Part shown: positions 45,608 to 53,621 of the stretch, piece after piece | Position numbering within the stretch: the first letter of the stretch is position 1 | How the letters are laid out: each line of letters begins with the position of its first letter | Assembly: GCF_004023625.1 (NCBI RefSeq) | Contig: NZ_RPDJ01000006.1 | Coordinates: 248,001 to 312,000, forward strand | Source: Streptomyces cavernae | GTDB lineage: Bacteria > Actinomycetota > Actinomycetes > Streptomycetales > Streptomycetaceae | DNA length: 64,000 bases | Reading direction: 5' to 3' | Notes under the pieces: model-generated | What the model saw: the letters and a program-made list of their open reading frames with translations, nothing else | The model's database searches: none | What the model was told of the DNA's origin: nothing | Made by a program: the position numbers and the translations under genes

Positions 45608-45625
45608 GGTTCGCTGTAGCGAACC
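45608..45625. promoter_or_regulatory. Probable operator of the XRE regulator
   Basis: GGTTCGCTGTAGCGAACC has perfect 8-bp arms around a 2-base spacer and lies 33 bp upstream of the regulator start, where an autoregulatory site would sit. It resembles ClgR-type GTTCGC-N-GCG sites but with a shorter spacer. Confidence 0.65.
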
Positions 45626-45758
45626 ACGTCGAGCATCTTACGGAGAGTGGTCGTTAACTGGGACCCCCAATCTTTTTGCGAGATCCCCCCTGGGACCCGG
45701 TACTCTGGTTCCCGGCGGTTGTCGACGAGGGGTTTTCCCCGTCGGGGGCCACCCTCCA

Positions 45759-45831
45759 GGGGCCATAGCTCAGTTGGTAGAGCGCTGTCTTTGCATGGCA
45801 GATGTCAGGGGTTCGACTCCCCTTGGCTCCA
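45759..45831 (+). tRNA. tRNA-Ala (TGC anticodon)
   Basis: Cloverleaf with acceptor GGGGCCA/TGGCTCC (45759-45765 with 45824-45830), D-arm AGCTCAGTTGGTAGAGC, anticodon TGC at 45792-45794 and T-loop GTTCGACTC. CCA is not encoded. TACTCT at 45701-45706 may be its -10 element. Confidence 0.98.
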
Positions 45832-45839
45832 CTCGACAC

Positions 45840-45878
45840 AGCCCGGCCCGGGCGTCCCAAGGACGTCCGGGCCGGGCT
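45840..45878 (+). terminator. Strong terminator after tRNA-Ala
   Basis: An 18-bp stem (45840-45857 with 45861-45878, one G-T wobble), loop CAA, followed by a run of T residues (TTTTTG). Confidence 0.95.
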
Positions 45879-46098
45879 TTTTGTCTGCCGTTCCGTGCGG
45901 ATCGCGTGGCGGGAAACGGCCTGACAAGGAAGCTCGTCGTCGCGATTGCGATCGTTTACGGGCACGTCTGAAAACGTGGTTATCCAGATCGTTGGGGGGT
46001 GGGGAGCGTCAACGTACACATTCGCGAAAGCTTCACACGATGTCCATGGACTTTCGTCCGGTTCGTGCGGCACATGTGCTGGAGGCGTCGGGGGACGT

Positions 46099-46112
46099 GT
46101 TCCACGTGAAAC
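46099..46112. other. parS: parS-like site (one mismatch)
   Basis: GTTCCACGTGAAAC, one change from the consensus, two bases before the terminator at 46114, between convergent transcription units. Confidence 0.6.
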
Positions 46113-46113
46113 A

Positions 46114-46156
46114 ACGCTGTGGGGCGAGCGACATCAAGTCGCTCGCCCCACAGCGT
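46114..46156. terminator. Terminator after the DUF5324 gene
   Basis: A perfect 19-bp stem (46114-46132 with 46138-46156) with loop ATCAA, 9 bp after the stop of the leftward gene. It is one of the longest perfect stems in the window. Confidence 0.9.
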
Positions 46157-46165
46157 CATTGAGAG

Positions 46166-46873
46166 TCAGCGGCGGTCGTCGCGATCAGCCGCCTCCGCCT
46201 CCGCGGCCTCCTTGGCCTGGACCTCGGGATCGAGTGCCGAGCCGTCCACCGAGGAGAGGCGTCCTGTGTCGGAGATCTCGGTGGCCGCGGGCGGCTCGAC
46301 CAGCCAGTCAGGGTTGGCCTGCTTGTCCCACCACTTCCAGGCGGCGTAGGCGCCGCCCGCGAGGGCGCCCAGCATCGCCAGGCCCTTGGCAAGGCGACCG
46401 GCGCGGGCGCGGCGCTCTTGCCGGCGAACCAGCTTGCGGACGTCCTTCGCGGAGACCTGACCACGCAGGGCAGCCAGCGCCGCCGCACTGCGCGCCGCCG
46501 CCTCTTCGCGCACCGGACCGGCAGCGGCCACGGCCTGCTCGATCCTGGGGCGGGAGTAGTCGGCGGCCTGGCGGGCCGCCTTGCGGGTACGGATCGCCGC
46601 CTCGTGCGCCGCGTGATCGACCTTCGGTGGCACATGGGTGCGCGCATCCTTCAGTCGAGGGGCGACACGGGCGTCGTACGTGCTGCGGGCCTGCTCGGCG
46701 GCCTGCGATGCGGCGGCCGACACCTTGGGGCCGAGCCGTACGCGTGCTTCGTGCGCGTACTGCGCGGCCCGGTCCTTGGCGGTGTCGGCGTAGGGCGCCA
46801 CCGCTTCCGCGGCGTGCCGCACGCTGTCCTTCGCCGAGCTGCTCGCGGCGCGCACGCTGTCGATGCGGGTCAC
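46166..46873 (-). CDS. DUF5324-type alanine-rich membrane protein
   Basis: A 235-residue protein. Residues 1-150 are Ala/Arg/Lys/Glu-rich amphipathic helices with repeated A-A-x-x-A-R patterns (SAAASQAAEQARSTYDARV), likely coiled coil. One short membrane helix follows at about 164-182 (GLAMLGALAGGAYAAWKWW), then an acidic tail. GAGGAGGAGG precedes the GTG at 46873. The architecture matches the Streptomyces DUF5324 family. It occupies the slot where Mycobacterium has the division gene cwsA; similarity in role is only a guess from position. Confidence 0.8.
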   Translation of the reverse strand: MTRIDSVRAASSSAKDSVRHAAEAVAPYADTAKDRAAQYAHEARVRLGPKVSAAASQAAEQARSTYDARVAPRLKDARTHVPPKVDHAAHEAAIRTRKAARQAADYSRPRIEQAVAAAGPVREEAAARSAAALAALRGQVSAKDVRKLVRRQERRARAGRLAKGLAMLGALAGGAYAAWKWWDKQANPDWLVEPPAATEISDTGRLSSVDGSALDPEVQAKEAAEAEAADRDDRR

Positions 46874-47261
46874 GGGATCCTCCTCCTCGGTGGCGTACGT
46901 GGGGGGTCTCGCCCCCCAGAAAGACACAGTTCACCTTTCCACCCTTAACGGGATCATGCCTGTCGTGGCGCGGCGGGGCATGCGAGCGCGGGCATCCGGG
47001 TCATGAGCCATGACTCCGGATGAACTCGGGTCAATGGCGGCCTCACGGCTACCAACGAACCAATGGCAGTCAAATACCGTGCAACGGGACCTGGCGACGA
47101 CAATGCCACGGATAGCCGGGAGGCGGGCACTTTCGGGCGTACTTCGGCCGGTTTTCTGCCCGCGCGTACAGCCGATCTCCCTTGGTATAGGGCGGCCGGG
47201 CGACGTGCGGCGCGGTCCGTGCGAGGATCGGGGAGTCACAGAGGACAACGGAAGGCACATC
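46874..47261. other. Divergent intergenic region, DUF5324 gene / ppiA
   Basis: A 388-bp spacer that should contain promoters for both genes. Frames crossing it have non-coding composition and no recognised element was found besides the ribosome-binding site GGAAGG of ppiA at 47250. Confidence 0.4.
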
Positions 47262-47795
47262 GTGGCTGAGCAGCTTTACGCCACCCTGAAGACCAACCAC
47301 GGCGACATCGAAGTACGGCTCCTGCCGAACCACGCGCCCAAGACGGTCCGTAACTTCGTCGAGCTCGCCCAGGGCGAGCGCGAGTGGGTCAACCCGGCAA
47401 CGGGCCAGAGGTCCACGGACAAGCTCTATGACGGCACGGTCTTCCACCGGGTGATCAGCGGTTTCATGATTCAGGGCGGGGACCCGCTGGGCAACGGCAC
47501 CGGCGGCCCGGGCTATGAGTTCGAGGACGAGTTCCACCCGGATCTCGCGTTCAACAAGCCCTACCTACTGGCCATGGCCAACGCCGGCCCGGGCACCAAC
47601 GGCTCGCAGTTCTTCATCACCGTCGCGCCGACGGCCTGGCTGACCCGCAAGCACACCATCTTCGGCGAGGTCACCGACACGGCCAGCCAGAAGGTCGTGG
47701 ACTCCATCGTCAACACCAAGACGAATCCGCGCACCGACCGCCCGGTAAACGACGTGGTCATCGAGACGGTGGTCGTGGAGACCCGCCAGGGCTGA
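47262..47795 (+). CDS. ppiA: Cyclophilin-type peptidyl-prolyl isomerase
   Basis: Catalyses cis-trans isomerisation of Xaa-Pro bonds. The 177-residue single-domain protein has the cyclophilin motifs DGTVFHRVISGFMIQGGD (active-site Arg and Phe), MANAGPGTNGSQFFITV and KHTIFGEVT. GGAAGG precedes the GTG at 47262, giving the family start MAEQLYATLKTNHGDIEV. No signal peptide, so cytoplasmic. It keeps its place after the tRNA-Ala region as in Mycobacterium, and is followed by a strong terminator. Confidence 0.96.
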   Translation: MAEQLYATLKTNHGDIEVRLLPNHAPKTVRNFVELAQGEREWVNPATGQRSTDKLYDGTVFHRVISGFMIQGGDPLGNGTGGPGYEFEDEFHPDLAFNKPYLLAMANAGPGTNGSQFFITVAPTAWLTRKHTIFGEVTDTASQKVVDSIVNTKTNPRTDRPVNDVVIETVVVETRQG

Positions 47796-47900
47796 GCCCC
47801 TGCGGCCCGAGCCGTCCGGCCACGCCGAGCCACCCGGCTCCGCCGCGGCCGCCTGGGCACTGTCTCGTACGGCGGGCCCACGCCCGCCAGGGAACCAAAG

Positions 47901-47935
47901 CGCCCCGCCCGTCCGTACAAAGGATGGGCGGGGCG
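47901..47935 (+). terminator. Terminator after ppiA
   Basis: A 14-bp stem CGCCCCGCCCGTCC (47901-47914) with 47922-47935 (one wobble), loop GTACAAA. Confidence 0.8.
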
Positions 47936-47988
47936 GTGCGTTGAGCCGAGGCCGCCATGTGCAGTCGTACGGAGATTGAGGGGACCCC

Positions 47989-48885
47989 ATGGACCAGGCC
48001 GGCAGCTCACAGGGGCCGCAGGACGCCCAGAGCCTGCCCACCTGCTATCGGCACCCGGGTACGGAGACGGGCGTTCGCTGCACCCGCTGCGAGCGGCCTA
48101 TCTGTCCCGAGTGCATGGTCAGCGCCTCGGTCGGATTCCAGTGCCCCGAGTGCGTGCGGGGTGGATCGGGCACCGGGCACGCGCCGGACGCGGCCCGGCC
48201 CAGGACGCTCGCCGGCGGCACCGTCACCTCGGATCCGCGGCTGGTGACCAAGATCCTGCTGGTCACAAATCTCGCCGTGTATCTGGTGCAGCTCGTGGCC
48301 GGGGACAGGTTCACCCACAGCTTCGCCCTGATCGGGCGCGCCTACGTGCCGGATCTCGGCTCGCTGGAGGGCGTCGCGGAAGGGCAGTGGTACCGGCTGC
48401 TGACCTCGATGTTCCTGCACGGCAGCGCGATGCACATCATCTTCAACATGCTCAGCCTGTGGTGGATCGGCGGCCCGCTCGAGGCCGCGCTCGGCCGTGC
48501 CCGCTACCTCACCCTGTACATGGTCTCCGGGCTGGCCGGCAGTGCTCTGACGTATCTCCTCGCGGAGCCCAACGGGTTCTCGCTGGGTGCCTCCGGGGCG
48601 ATCTTCGGGCTGTTCGGTGCGACCGCCGTGCTGATGCGGCGCATGAACTACGACATGCGGCCGGTCGTCGCCCTGCTGGTGATCAACCTGATCTTCACCT
48701 TCAGCCCCGCCTTCAACATCGCCTGGCAGGCGCACATCGGCGGACTCGTCGCCGGTGTGGTGGTCGGCTATGCGATGGTCAACGCGCCGCGCAAGCGCAG
48801 GGCACTGATCCAGTACGGCACCTGCGCGGTGGTGCTGGCCGCGGTGATCGTCCTGACGGTCGTACGCAACGGCCAGCTGATCTGA
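47989..48885 (+). CDS. Rhomboid family intramembrane serine protease with zinc-finger N-terminus
   Basis: A 298-residue membrane protease. Residues 15-60 form a B-box-like zinc finger (CYRHPGTETGVRC, CTRCERPICPEC, CPEC). The rhomboid core has about seven helices, the N-terminal WR-type motif GQWYRLLTSMFLHGSAMHI, the catalytic serine in GASGAIFG and the catalytic histidine in AWQAHIGG. Fusion of a cytoplasmic finger to a rhomboid at this locus is common in actinobacteria. Substrates unknown. ATG with GGGGACCCC-type weak ribosome-binding site. Confidence 0.95.
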   Translation: MDQAGSSQGPQDAQSLPTCYRHPGTETGVRCTRCERPICPECMVSASVGFQCPECVRGGSGTGHAPDAARPRTLAGGTVTSDPRLVTKILLVTNLAVYLVQLVAGDRFTHSFALIGRAYVPDLGSLEGVAEGQWYRLLTSMFLHGSAMHIIFNMLSLWWIGGPLEAALGRARYLTLYMVSGLAGSALTYLLAEPNGFSLGASGAIFGLFGATAVLMRRMNYDMRPVVALLVINLIFTFSPAFNIAWQAHIGGLVAGVVVGYAMVNAPRKRRALIQYGTCAVVLAAVIVLTVVRNGQLI

Positions 48886-48957
48886 GCAGTCGAAGTCGAG
48901 TCTGAGCAGTCGAGGCCGATCTCGGTGCCGGTCTCCCAGGCTTGTCTGAGCGATCGA
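48881..48957. repeat. Short direct repeats after the rhomboid gene
   Basis: TCTGAGCAGTCGA occurs at 48881-48893 (including the rhomboid stop codon) and 48901-48913, with a variant TCTGAGCGATCGA at 48945-48957. No function is apparent; they may be remnants of local duplication. Confidence 0.55.
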
Positions 48958-49031
48958 GGCTGCCCGGCATATGAGACGGGGCGAGCCTCGGGTGCGGCCC
49001 CGCCGAGGGTTACTGCAGGTAGCGCACACAG

Positions 49032-49245
49032 TTGTCCACAGCGGGTGGCGGATCTTGTGCATGCTGTGCTTCCACAACTGTGCCCCCTGCCGCTCACCTG
49101 TGTTTTCCCAGGCAGAGCAGGGGGCGAACAGACTTGCGGATACCGGCGGCCCGGTCATACCGGCGTCAACCTCTGATGGGTTATCCACAGATCGTCTGAC
49201 CTTTTCCCCACTGTGGAAAAAGCCTGTGGATAACTCGGTGGACAA
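49032..49245. promoter_or_regulatory. DnaA-box cluster outside oriC
   Basis: TTGTCCACA (49032-49040, perfect), TTATCCACA (49181-49189), TGTGGAAAA (49212-49220), TGTGGATAA (49225-49233) and GGTGGACAA (49237-49245), plus a weak box at 49068. The last three are in one orientation, 12-13 bp apart. The cluster lies between the convergent rhomboid and crgA genes, so promoter control is unlikely; DnaA titration or an initiation-timing role is more plausible. Such non-oriC clusters near the origin have been described in S. coelicolor. Confidence 0.75.
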
Positions 49246-49295
49246 CTTGGGCCAGAGCCCCGTCCACCTGCGCTTTGTTCGGCGTTACCGTGCCG

Positions 49296-49550
49296 TTACT
49301 TCCACTGAGTGGAGACGCCGAAGCCCGCGGCGATGAACCCGAAGCCCACCACGATGTTCCAGTTGCCCAGCGAATCGATGGGCAGCGAGCCGTCCGTCAC
49401 GTAAAAAACGACGATCCAGGCGAGGCCGAGGAGGAACAGGGCGAGCATGACCGGAGCCACCCAGCCGCGGCTGTTCAGCTTGATGTTCGCCGCCTGCTTG
49501 GACGGCGGCGGCGTGTAGTCGGCCTTCTTGCGGATACGTGACTTCGGCAC
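49296..49550 (-). CDS. crgA: Cell division protein CrgA
   Basis: An 84-residue membrane protein that coordinates growth and septation by recruiting or restraining division proteins; in Streptomyces excess CrgA blocks FtsZ ring formation. It starts PKSRIRKKADYTPPP and has two membrane helices (about 31-52 and 63-80, WVAPVMLALFLLGLAWIVVF and WNIVVGFGFIAAGFGVST), ending with QWK, the complete family form. It is divergent from the DUF881 gene. Confidence 0.97.
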   Translation of the reverse strand: MPKSRIRKKADYTPPPSKQAANIKLNSRGWVAPVMLALFLLGLAWIVVFYVTDGSLPIDSLGNWNIVVGFGFIAAGFGVSTQWK

Positions 49551-49688
49551 GAGGGTCTCTCCTGTCGATGCGCTGCGTGGCCGCGCAGGGTGCGGGGCGA
49601 GTCCGGGGCAGCGTAAGGGGACGCTTAGTGCTCCCCCGGGCGTCCGTTAGCGTAGTGCTTCCGCCGCGCCGAAGGAGATAAGGGTACG

Positions 49689-50468
49689 TTGAGCAATTCT
49701 GCCGACTCCCCCGGGACCGGTTCCAGTCCCGCCCGTAGCGGGCGTTTCCGGCCTGTTCGGGTACTGACCGTGGGCGTCTTCGCGCTGGCCGGGCTGATTT
49801 TCTTCACCAGCTTCAACACCGCCAAGGGCACTAACATCCGCACCGACACCTCGCTGCTGAAGCTCTCCGACCTCATCCAGGAGCGCAGTCACAAGAACGG
49901 AGAGCTCGACGAGGCCAACGCGGCACTGCGTGACGACGTCGATGCGCTCGCGGAGCGCGACGACGGCCGCTCAGCCTCCGAGGACGCCGAGCTGACCGCG
50001 CTGGAAAAGAACGCGGGCACCCAGAAACTCAAGGGCGAAGCGATCACGGTCACCCTCAACGACGCCCCGCCGAACGCCACTGCCAAGCTCCCCGGCTACC
50101 CCGAGCCGCAGCCCGACTACCTGGTCATCCACCAGCAGGACCTGCAGGCCGTGGTGAACGCGCTGTGGCAGGGCGGTGCCAAGGGCATCAAGGTGATGGA
50201 CCAGCGGCTGATCTCCACCAGCGCCGTGCGCTGCGTCGGCAACACCCTGATCCTGCAGGGCCGTGTCTACTCGCCGCCGTACAAGATCCAGGCGGTCGGA
50301 GACCCGGAGAAACTGCAGAAGGCGCTCTCGGCCTCCCCGGCGATCCAGAACTACATGGTCTACGTCAATGTCTACGGACTCGGCTGGAAAGTCACCGAGG
50401 ACGGGACGGTGACTCTTCCCGGCTACTCGGGCACAGTGGATCTCCAGTACGCGAAGCCCGCGGAGTAG
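49689..50468 (+). CDS. DUF881 membrane-anchored protein
   Basis: A 259-residue protein with a cytoplasmic start, one membrane helix (about 26-45, VLTVGVFALAGLIFFTSF), a coiled-coil (SDLIQERSHKNGELDEANAALR) and the DUF881 domain (about 110-250; VTLNDAPP, VIHQQDLQAVVNALWQGGA, GNTLILQGRVYSPPYKIQAVG). It uses a rare TTG start at 49689 with GAAGGAGA 10 bp upstream. The family lies beside division genes (Rv0012 in Mycobacterium) but its function is unclear. Confidence 0.9.
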   Translation: MSNSADSPGTGSSPARSGRFRPVRVLTVGVFALAGLIFFTSFNTAKGTNIRTDTSLLKLSDLIQERSHKNGELDEANAALRDDVDALAERDDGRSASEDAELTALEKNAGTQKLKGEAITVTLNDAPPNATAKLPGYPEPQPDYLVIHQQDLQAVVNALWQGGAKGIKVMDQRLISTSAVRCVGNTLILQGRVYSPPYKIQAVGDPEKLQKALSASPAIQNYMVYVNVYGLGWKVTEDGTVTLPGYSGTVDLQYAKPAE

Positions 50469-50533
50469 GGCCGGGCAGGCCCGGGTAGAGCCGCGGAACA
50501 CAAGCCCGTGGAGTAGCTGCCGCTGGGGGACCC

Positions 50534-51268
50534 GTGTCGCTGCGAGTGCTCGTCAGGACGTTCAGTGAACTGTGCATCACCGTAGGCACCCTGATTGTGC
50601 TGTTCGTGGTCTACGTCTTGTTCTGGACCGGCGTGAAGGCGGACGCCGACATGAACCGCCAGATCGAGCAGTTGCAGAACAAGTGGGCGAAGGGCGCGGC
50701 CCGGCAGACCCCCGCCGATTCCGCCCAGGGCGGCGGAAGCGGAAGCCCGGCGGGGTCGCCGGGGCCCGGCGCCGCCCCAGCGCCGCCGGGCCCCTACGAG
50801 AACGGCAAGGCGTTCGCCGTGATGTACATCCCCCGCCTTGGTTTCACGTGGAACAAGCCCGTGCTCGAAGGCACCGGCACCGAAGTCCTCAAGAAGGGGC
50901 TCGGCCACTACGCGCGCACGGCCCAGCTCGGTCAGCAGGGCAACTTCGCGGTGGCCGGCCATCGCCGCACGTACGGCGACCCCTTCAAGGACTTCCCCAA
51001 GCTCAAGCGCGGCGACGCCGTGGTGCTGACCGATGGCACGACCTGGTTCACGTACCGGATCGACACCGGCCCCTACAAGACGGTGCCCACGGACATCGAG
51101 GTCATCGACCCGGTGCCGCGCAAGTCGGGCTACACGCGGGCGGGCCGCTACCTCACGCTGACGACATGCGAGCCGGAGTGGGGGCGCAGCCACCGGCTGA
51201 TCGTATGGGCCCATCTTGACTCGACCCGGCCCGTGGAGGCAGGGAAACCGGAGGCCCTGCGCCGTTAG
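50534..51268 (+). CDS. Class E sortase (first of three)
   Basis: A membrane transpeptidase expected to attach proteins with an LAxTG-type signal to the wall. The 244-residue protein has an N-terminal helix (about 13-35), a Pro/Gly/Ala-rich stalk (65-90) and the sortase barrel with all catalytic residues: His143 (AGHRRT), Cys212 (TLTTCEP) and Arg221 (RLIVWAH). Class E is inferred from the sequence pattern. GTG start. It carries an imperfect parS-like sequence at 50841. No LAxTG protein is encoded nearby. Confidence 0.9.
   Translation: MSLRVLVRTFSELCITVGTLIVLFVVYVLFWTGVKADADMNRQIEQLQNKWAKGAARQTPADSAQGGGSGSPAGSPGPGAAPAPPGPYENGKAFAVMYIPRLGFTWNKPVLEGTGTEVLKKGLGHYARTAQLGQQGNFAVAGHRRTYGDPFKDFPKLKRGDAVVLTDGTTWFTYRIDTGPYKTVPTDIEVIDPVPRKSGYTRAGRYLTLTTCEPEWGRSHRLIVWAHLDSTRPVEAGKPEALRR
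50841..50854. other. parS-like sequence (one mismatch) inside a sortase gene
   Basis: GTTTCACGTGGAAC. Here the frame reads TTC-ACG-TGG-AAC; the consensus base would make TGA, a stop. It may be a degenerate parS site or coincidence. Confidence 0.35.
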
Positions 51269-51321
51269 TCTGGTGGCGGTACGGCGTGAGTGTGGTGCCG
51301 TGGTACGACGGAAGGGACGGC

Positions 51322-51483
51322 ATGTACAGCTGGTTCTGGCGGCATCTGCCGGGGAACGCATGGGTGAAGGCACTGATCTCGCTCGTGCTGGCCCTCGCCG
51401 TCGTGTACGTCCTCTTCCAGTACGTCTTCCCCTGGGCCGAGCCGCTGCTGCCCTTCAACGATGTGACGGTGGACAACCAGTGA
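51322..51483 (+). CDS. Small membrane protein
   Basis: A 53-residue protein with one membrane helix (about 13-33, VKALISLVLALAVVYVLFQYV), an aromatic start (MYSWFWRHLPGNAW) and an acidic end (FNDVTVDNQ). GGAAGGGA lies just upstream of the ATG at 51322; a GTG at 51286 is a longer option. Its stop overlaps the pabA start by 4 bp, so translation is coupled. Conserved at this place in Streptomyces as I recall; function unknown. Confidence 0.75.
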   Translation: MYSWFWRHLPGNAWVKALISLVLALAVVYVLFQYVFPWAEPLLPFNDVTVDNQ

Positions 51484-52118
51484 GCGCGCGGATTCTCGTC
51501 GTCGACAACTACGACAGCTTCGTCTTCAACCTGGTCCAGTACCTGTACCAACTGGGCGCCGAGTGCGAGGTGCTGCGCAACGACGAAGTGTCGACCGCGC
51601 ATGCCCAGGACGGTTTCGACGGGGTGCTGCTCTCCCCGGGCCCCGGCACCCCCGAGGAGGCAGGTGTTTGCATCGACATGGTCCGGCACTGCGGCGCGAC
51701 CGGGGTCCCCGTCTTCGGGGTCTGCCTCGGCATGCAGTCGATGCAGGTGGCGTACGGCGGTGTCGTGGACCGCGCGCCCGAGCTGCTGCACGGCAAGACC
51801 TCGCTGGTGGAGCATGCCGGCCTGGGCGTCTTCGCCGGGCTGCCGTCTCCCTTCACCGCGACCCGTTACCACTCGCTGGCCGCCGAACCGGAGACCGTCC
51901 CGGCCGAGCTCGAGGTCACGGCCCGTACGCACGACGGCATCATCATGGGCCTGAGGCACCGTGAACTCCCGGTCGAGGGAGTGCAGTTCCATCCGGAGTC
52001 GGTACTGACCGAGCACGGTCACCGGATGCTCGCCAACTGGCTGGCGGAGTGCGGTGACCAGGGCGCCGTGGCGAGATCTGCGGGGCTGACCCCGGTGGTG
52101 GGCAGGGCCACGGCGTGA
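51480..52118 (+). CDS. pabA: Aminodeoxychorismate/anthranilate synthase glutamine amidotransferase
   Basis: Supplies ammonia from glutamine to the chorismate-using partner, for folate (PabA) or tryptophan (TrpG). The 212-residue protein starts SARILVVDNYDSFVFNLVQY and has the oxyanion segment LLSPGPGTPEEAG, the catalytic Cys in GVCLGMQ, and the His-Glu pair in GVQFHPES. No chorismate-binding subunit is nearby, so folate or tryptophan use cannot be separated. It overlaps the small membrane gene and the next sortase gene by 4 bp each. Confidence 0.95.
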   Translation: MSARILVVDNYDSFVFNLVQYLYQLGAECEVLRNDEVSTAHAQDGFDGVLLSPGPGTPEEAGVCIDMVRHCGATGVPVFGVCLGMQSMQVAYGGVVDRAPELLHGKTSLVEHAGLGVFAGLPSPFTATRYHSLAAEPETVPAELEVTARTHDGIIMGLRHRELPVEGVQFHPESVLTEHGHRMLANWLAECGDQGAVARSAGLTPVVGRATA

Positions 52119-53542
52119 CCGCGTTGCGCCCCGAGCGCGAATCCGGATACCAGGAACCCGGATCGGACGGGACCCCGTACGAGCAGCGGCCGTACGGCGT
52201 CTCCGGTTCGTTCCAGGTTCCGGGTGCTCCGGGCGCTCCGGGTCCTGCGGGCGCTCCAGGCGCTTCGGGCGCCCAGAGGGCTCCGGGCGCGTTCGAGGCG
52301 GCGGCAGACGGCATTGTCGAGTCCCTGACGGCTCCTACGGGCCCCGACGGCCTGTCGTCCGTGCGCGGAACCGGCCCGATCCCCCGGTACGAGGGCGGCG
52401 CGCAGCACGCGTACGCGGAGCCGCGGGCCACGCAGGACGAGAACCCGCCGGTGTACGGGCGGCCGGGCCGCCCGCAGTACGAGAACCTTCAGCAGCCGCT
52501 GCCGGGCCCGCGGTCCGGGGACGGGTACCCGACCGACGTGGCCCACGCGTCCCGCCCGTCCATGTCGGCGTACCAGCTCCCCGACTCCACACCCGCCCAT
52601 GGCATCCAAGAGCCGGATCTCCCTCCGATCGACGAGGAGACGGTCTCGCTGCGGATCGCTGGCTCCCCTCTGGAGGCCTTCCAGGAGGGGCTGGGGGAGG
52701 GCGAGTCCATAACCTCCCAGGGTGGCCGTGCGGCCCGGAGGAAGGCCGCCAGGCGCCACGGACGGCACGGCGGGGCGCATGAGACGGTCGCGGGAGCCGA
52801 GGCGTTCTCGGGGACGGTGGCGCCGCCCGGGTCACGCATGGAGGCACGACGGGCCGCGCGGGCGCAGAAGCCGAGCGCTGGGGTTGTCGTCAGCCGCGCC
52901 ATCGGTGAGGTGTTCATCACCACGGGTGTGCTGATGCTGCTCTTCGTCGGCTATCAGTTGTGGTGGACGAACTACCGCGCGCATCAGCAGGCAGGTACCG
53001 AGGCGAACAACCTCCAGCAGGACTGGGCCTCGGGCAAGCGGGCCCCCGGCGCGTTCGAGCCGGGCCAGGGCTTCGCCATCATGGACATCCCCAAGCTGGA
53101 CGTGGTCGTGCCGATCGCCGAGGGCATCGACAAGAAGCGGGTGCTCGACCGCGGAATGGTCGGCCACTACGGCGAGGACAGCATTCCGACCGCGATGCCG
53201 GACGCGAAGACCGGCAACTTCGCCGTCGCCGGGCACCGCAACACGCATGGTGAGCCGTTCCGGTACATCAACAAGCTGCAGCCGGGCGACCCGATCGTGG
53301 TCGAGACACAGGACACGTACTACGTCTACGAGATGACGTCGGTGCTGCCGGTGACCTCTCCCAAGAACACCAGCGTGCTCGACCCGATACCCAAGGGCTC
53401 GGGATTCACCGGGCCGGGCCGTTACATCACCCTGACGACCTGCACACCCGAGTTCACCAGCAAGTACAGGTTGATCGTCTGGGGCAAGATGGTCGAGGAA
53501 CGCCCACGCAGCAAGGGCAAACCGGACGCGCTCATCCGGTAG
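52115..53542 (+). CDS. srtE1: Class E sortase with long disordered N-terminus
   Basis: A 475-residue sortase. Residues 1-230 are disordered and cytoplasmic, with collagen-like G-A-P-G-A-P-G-P-A-G repeats (about 38-50) and many Pro/Gly/Tyr. A basic stretch (GRAARRKAARRHGRHGG) precedes the membrane helix (about 268-290). The barrel has His374 (AGHRNT), Cys443 (TLTTCTP) and Arg452. In S. coelicolor the sortase gene at this position (before the second one and pknB) is srtE1, needed to display chaplins ChpA-C; the symbol is given by position. The GTG overlaps the pabA stop. Confidence 0.88.
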   Translation: MTALRPERESGYQEPGSDGTPYEQRPYGVSGSFQVPGAPGAPGPAGAPGASGAQRAPGAFEAAADGIVESLTAPTGPDGLSSVRGTGPIPRYEGGAQHAYAEPRATQDENPPVYGRPGRPQYENLQQPLPGPRSGDGYPTDVAHASRPSMSAYQLPDSTPAHGIQEPDLPPIDEETVSLRIAGSPLEAFQEGLGEGESITSQGGRAARRKAARRHGRHGGAHETVAGAEAFSGTVAPPGSRMEARRAARAQKPSAGVVVSRAIGEVFITTGVLMLLFVGYQLWWTNYRAHQQAGTEANNLQQDWASGKRAPGAFEPGQGFAIMDIPKLDVVVPIAEGIDKKRVLDRGMVGHYGEDSIPTAMPDAKTGNFAVAGHRNTHGEPFRYINKLQPGDPIVVETQDTYYVYEMTSVLPVTSPKNTSVLDPIPKGSGFTGPGRYITLTTCTPEFTSKYRLIVWGKMVEERPRSKGKPDALIR

Positions 53543-53621
53543 CAGCACCGGGACGACGCGCCCCACAGCGCTCAAGCGGCGCTCATCCAGTACGAGCACA
53601 CGCACAGACGGGGCAGATGCA

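Noticed and set aside
45576..46162. Plus-strand frames spanning tRNA-Ala and its terminator
   Set aside because: They overlap the tRNA and strong hairpins and lack coding composition.
46931..47260. A 109-codon minus-strand frame in the DUF5324-ppiA spacer
   Set aside because: No ribosome-binding site, mixed Arg/Ser/Pro composition and it would occupy the divergent promoters.
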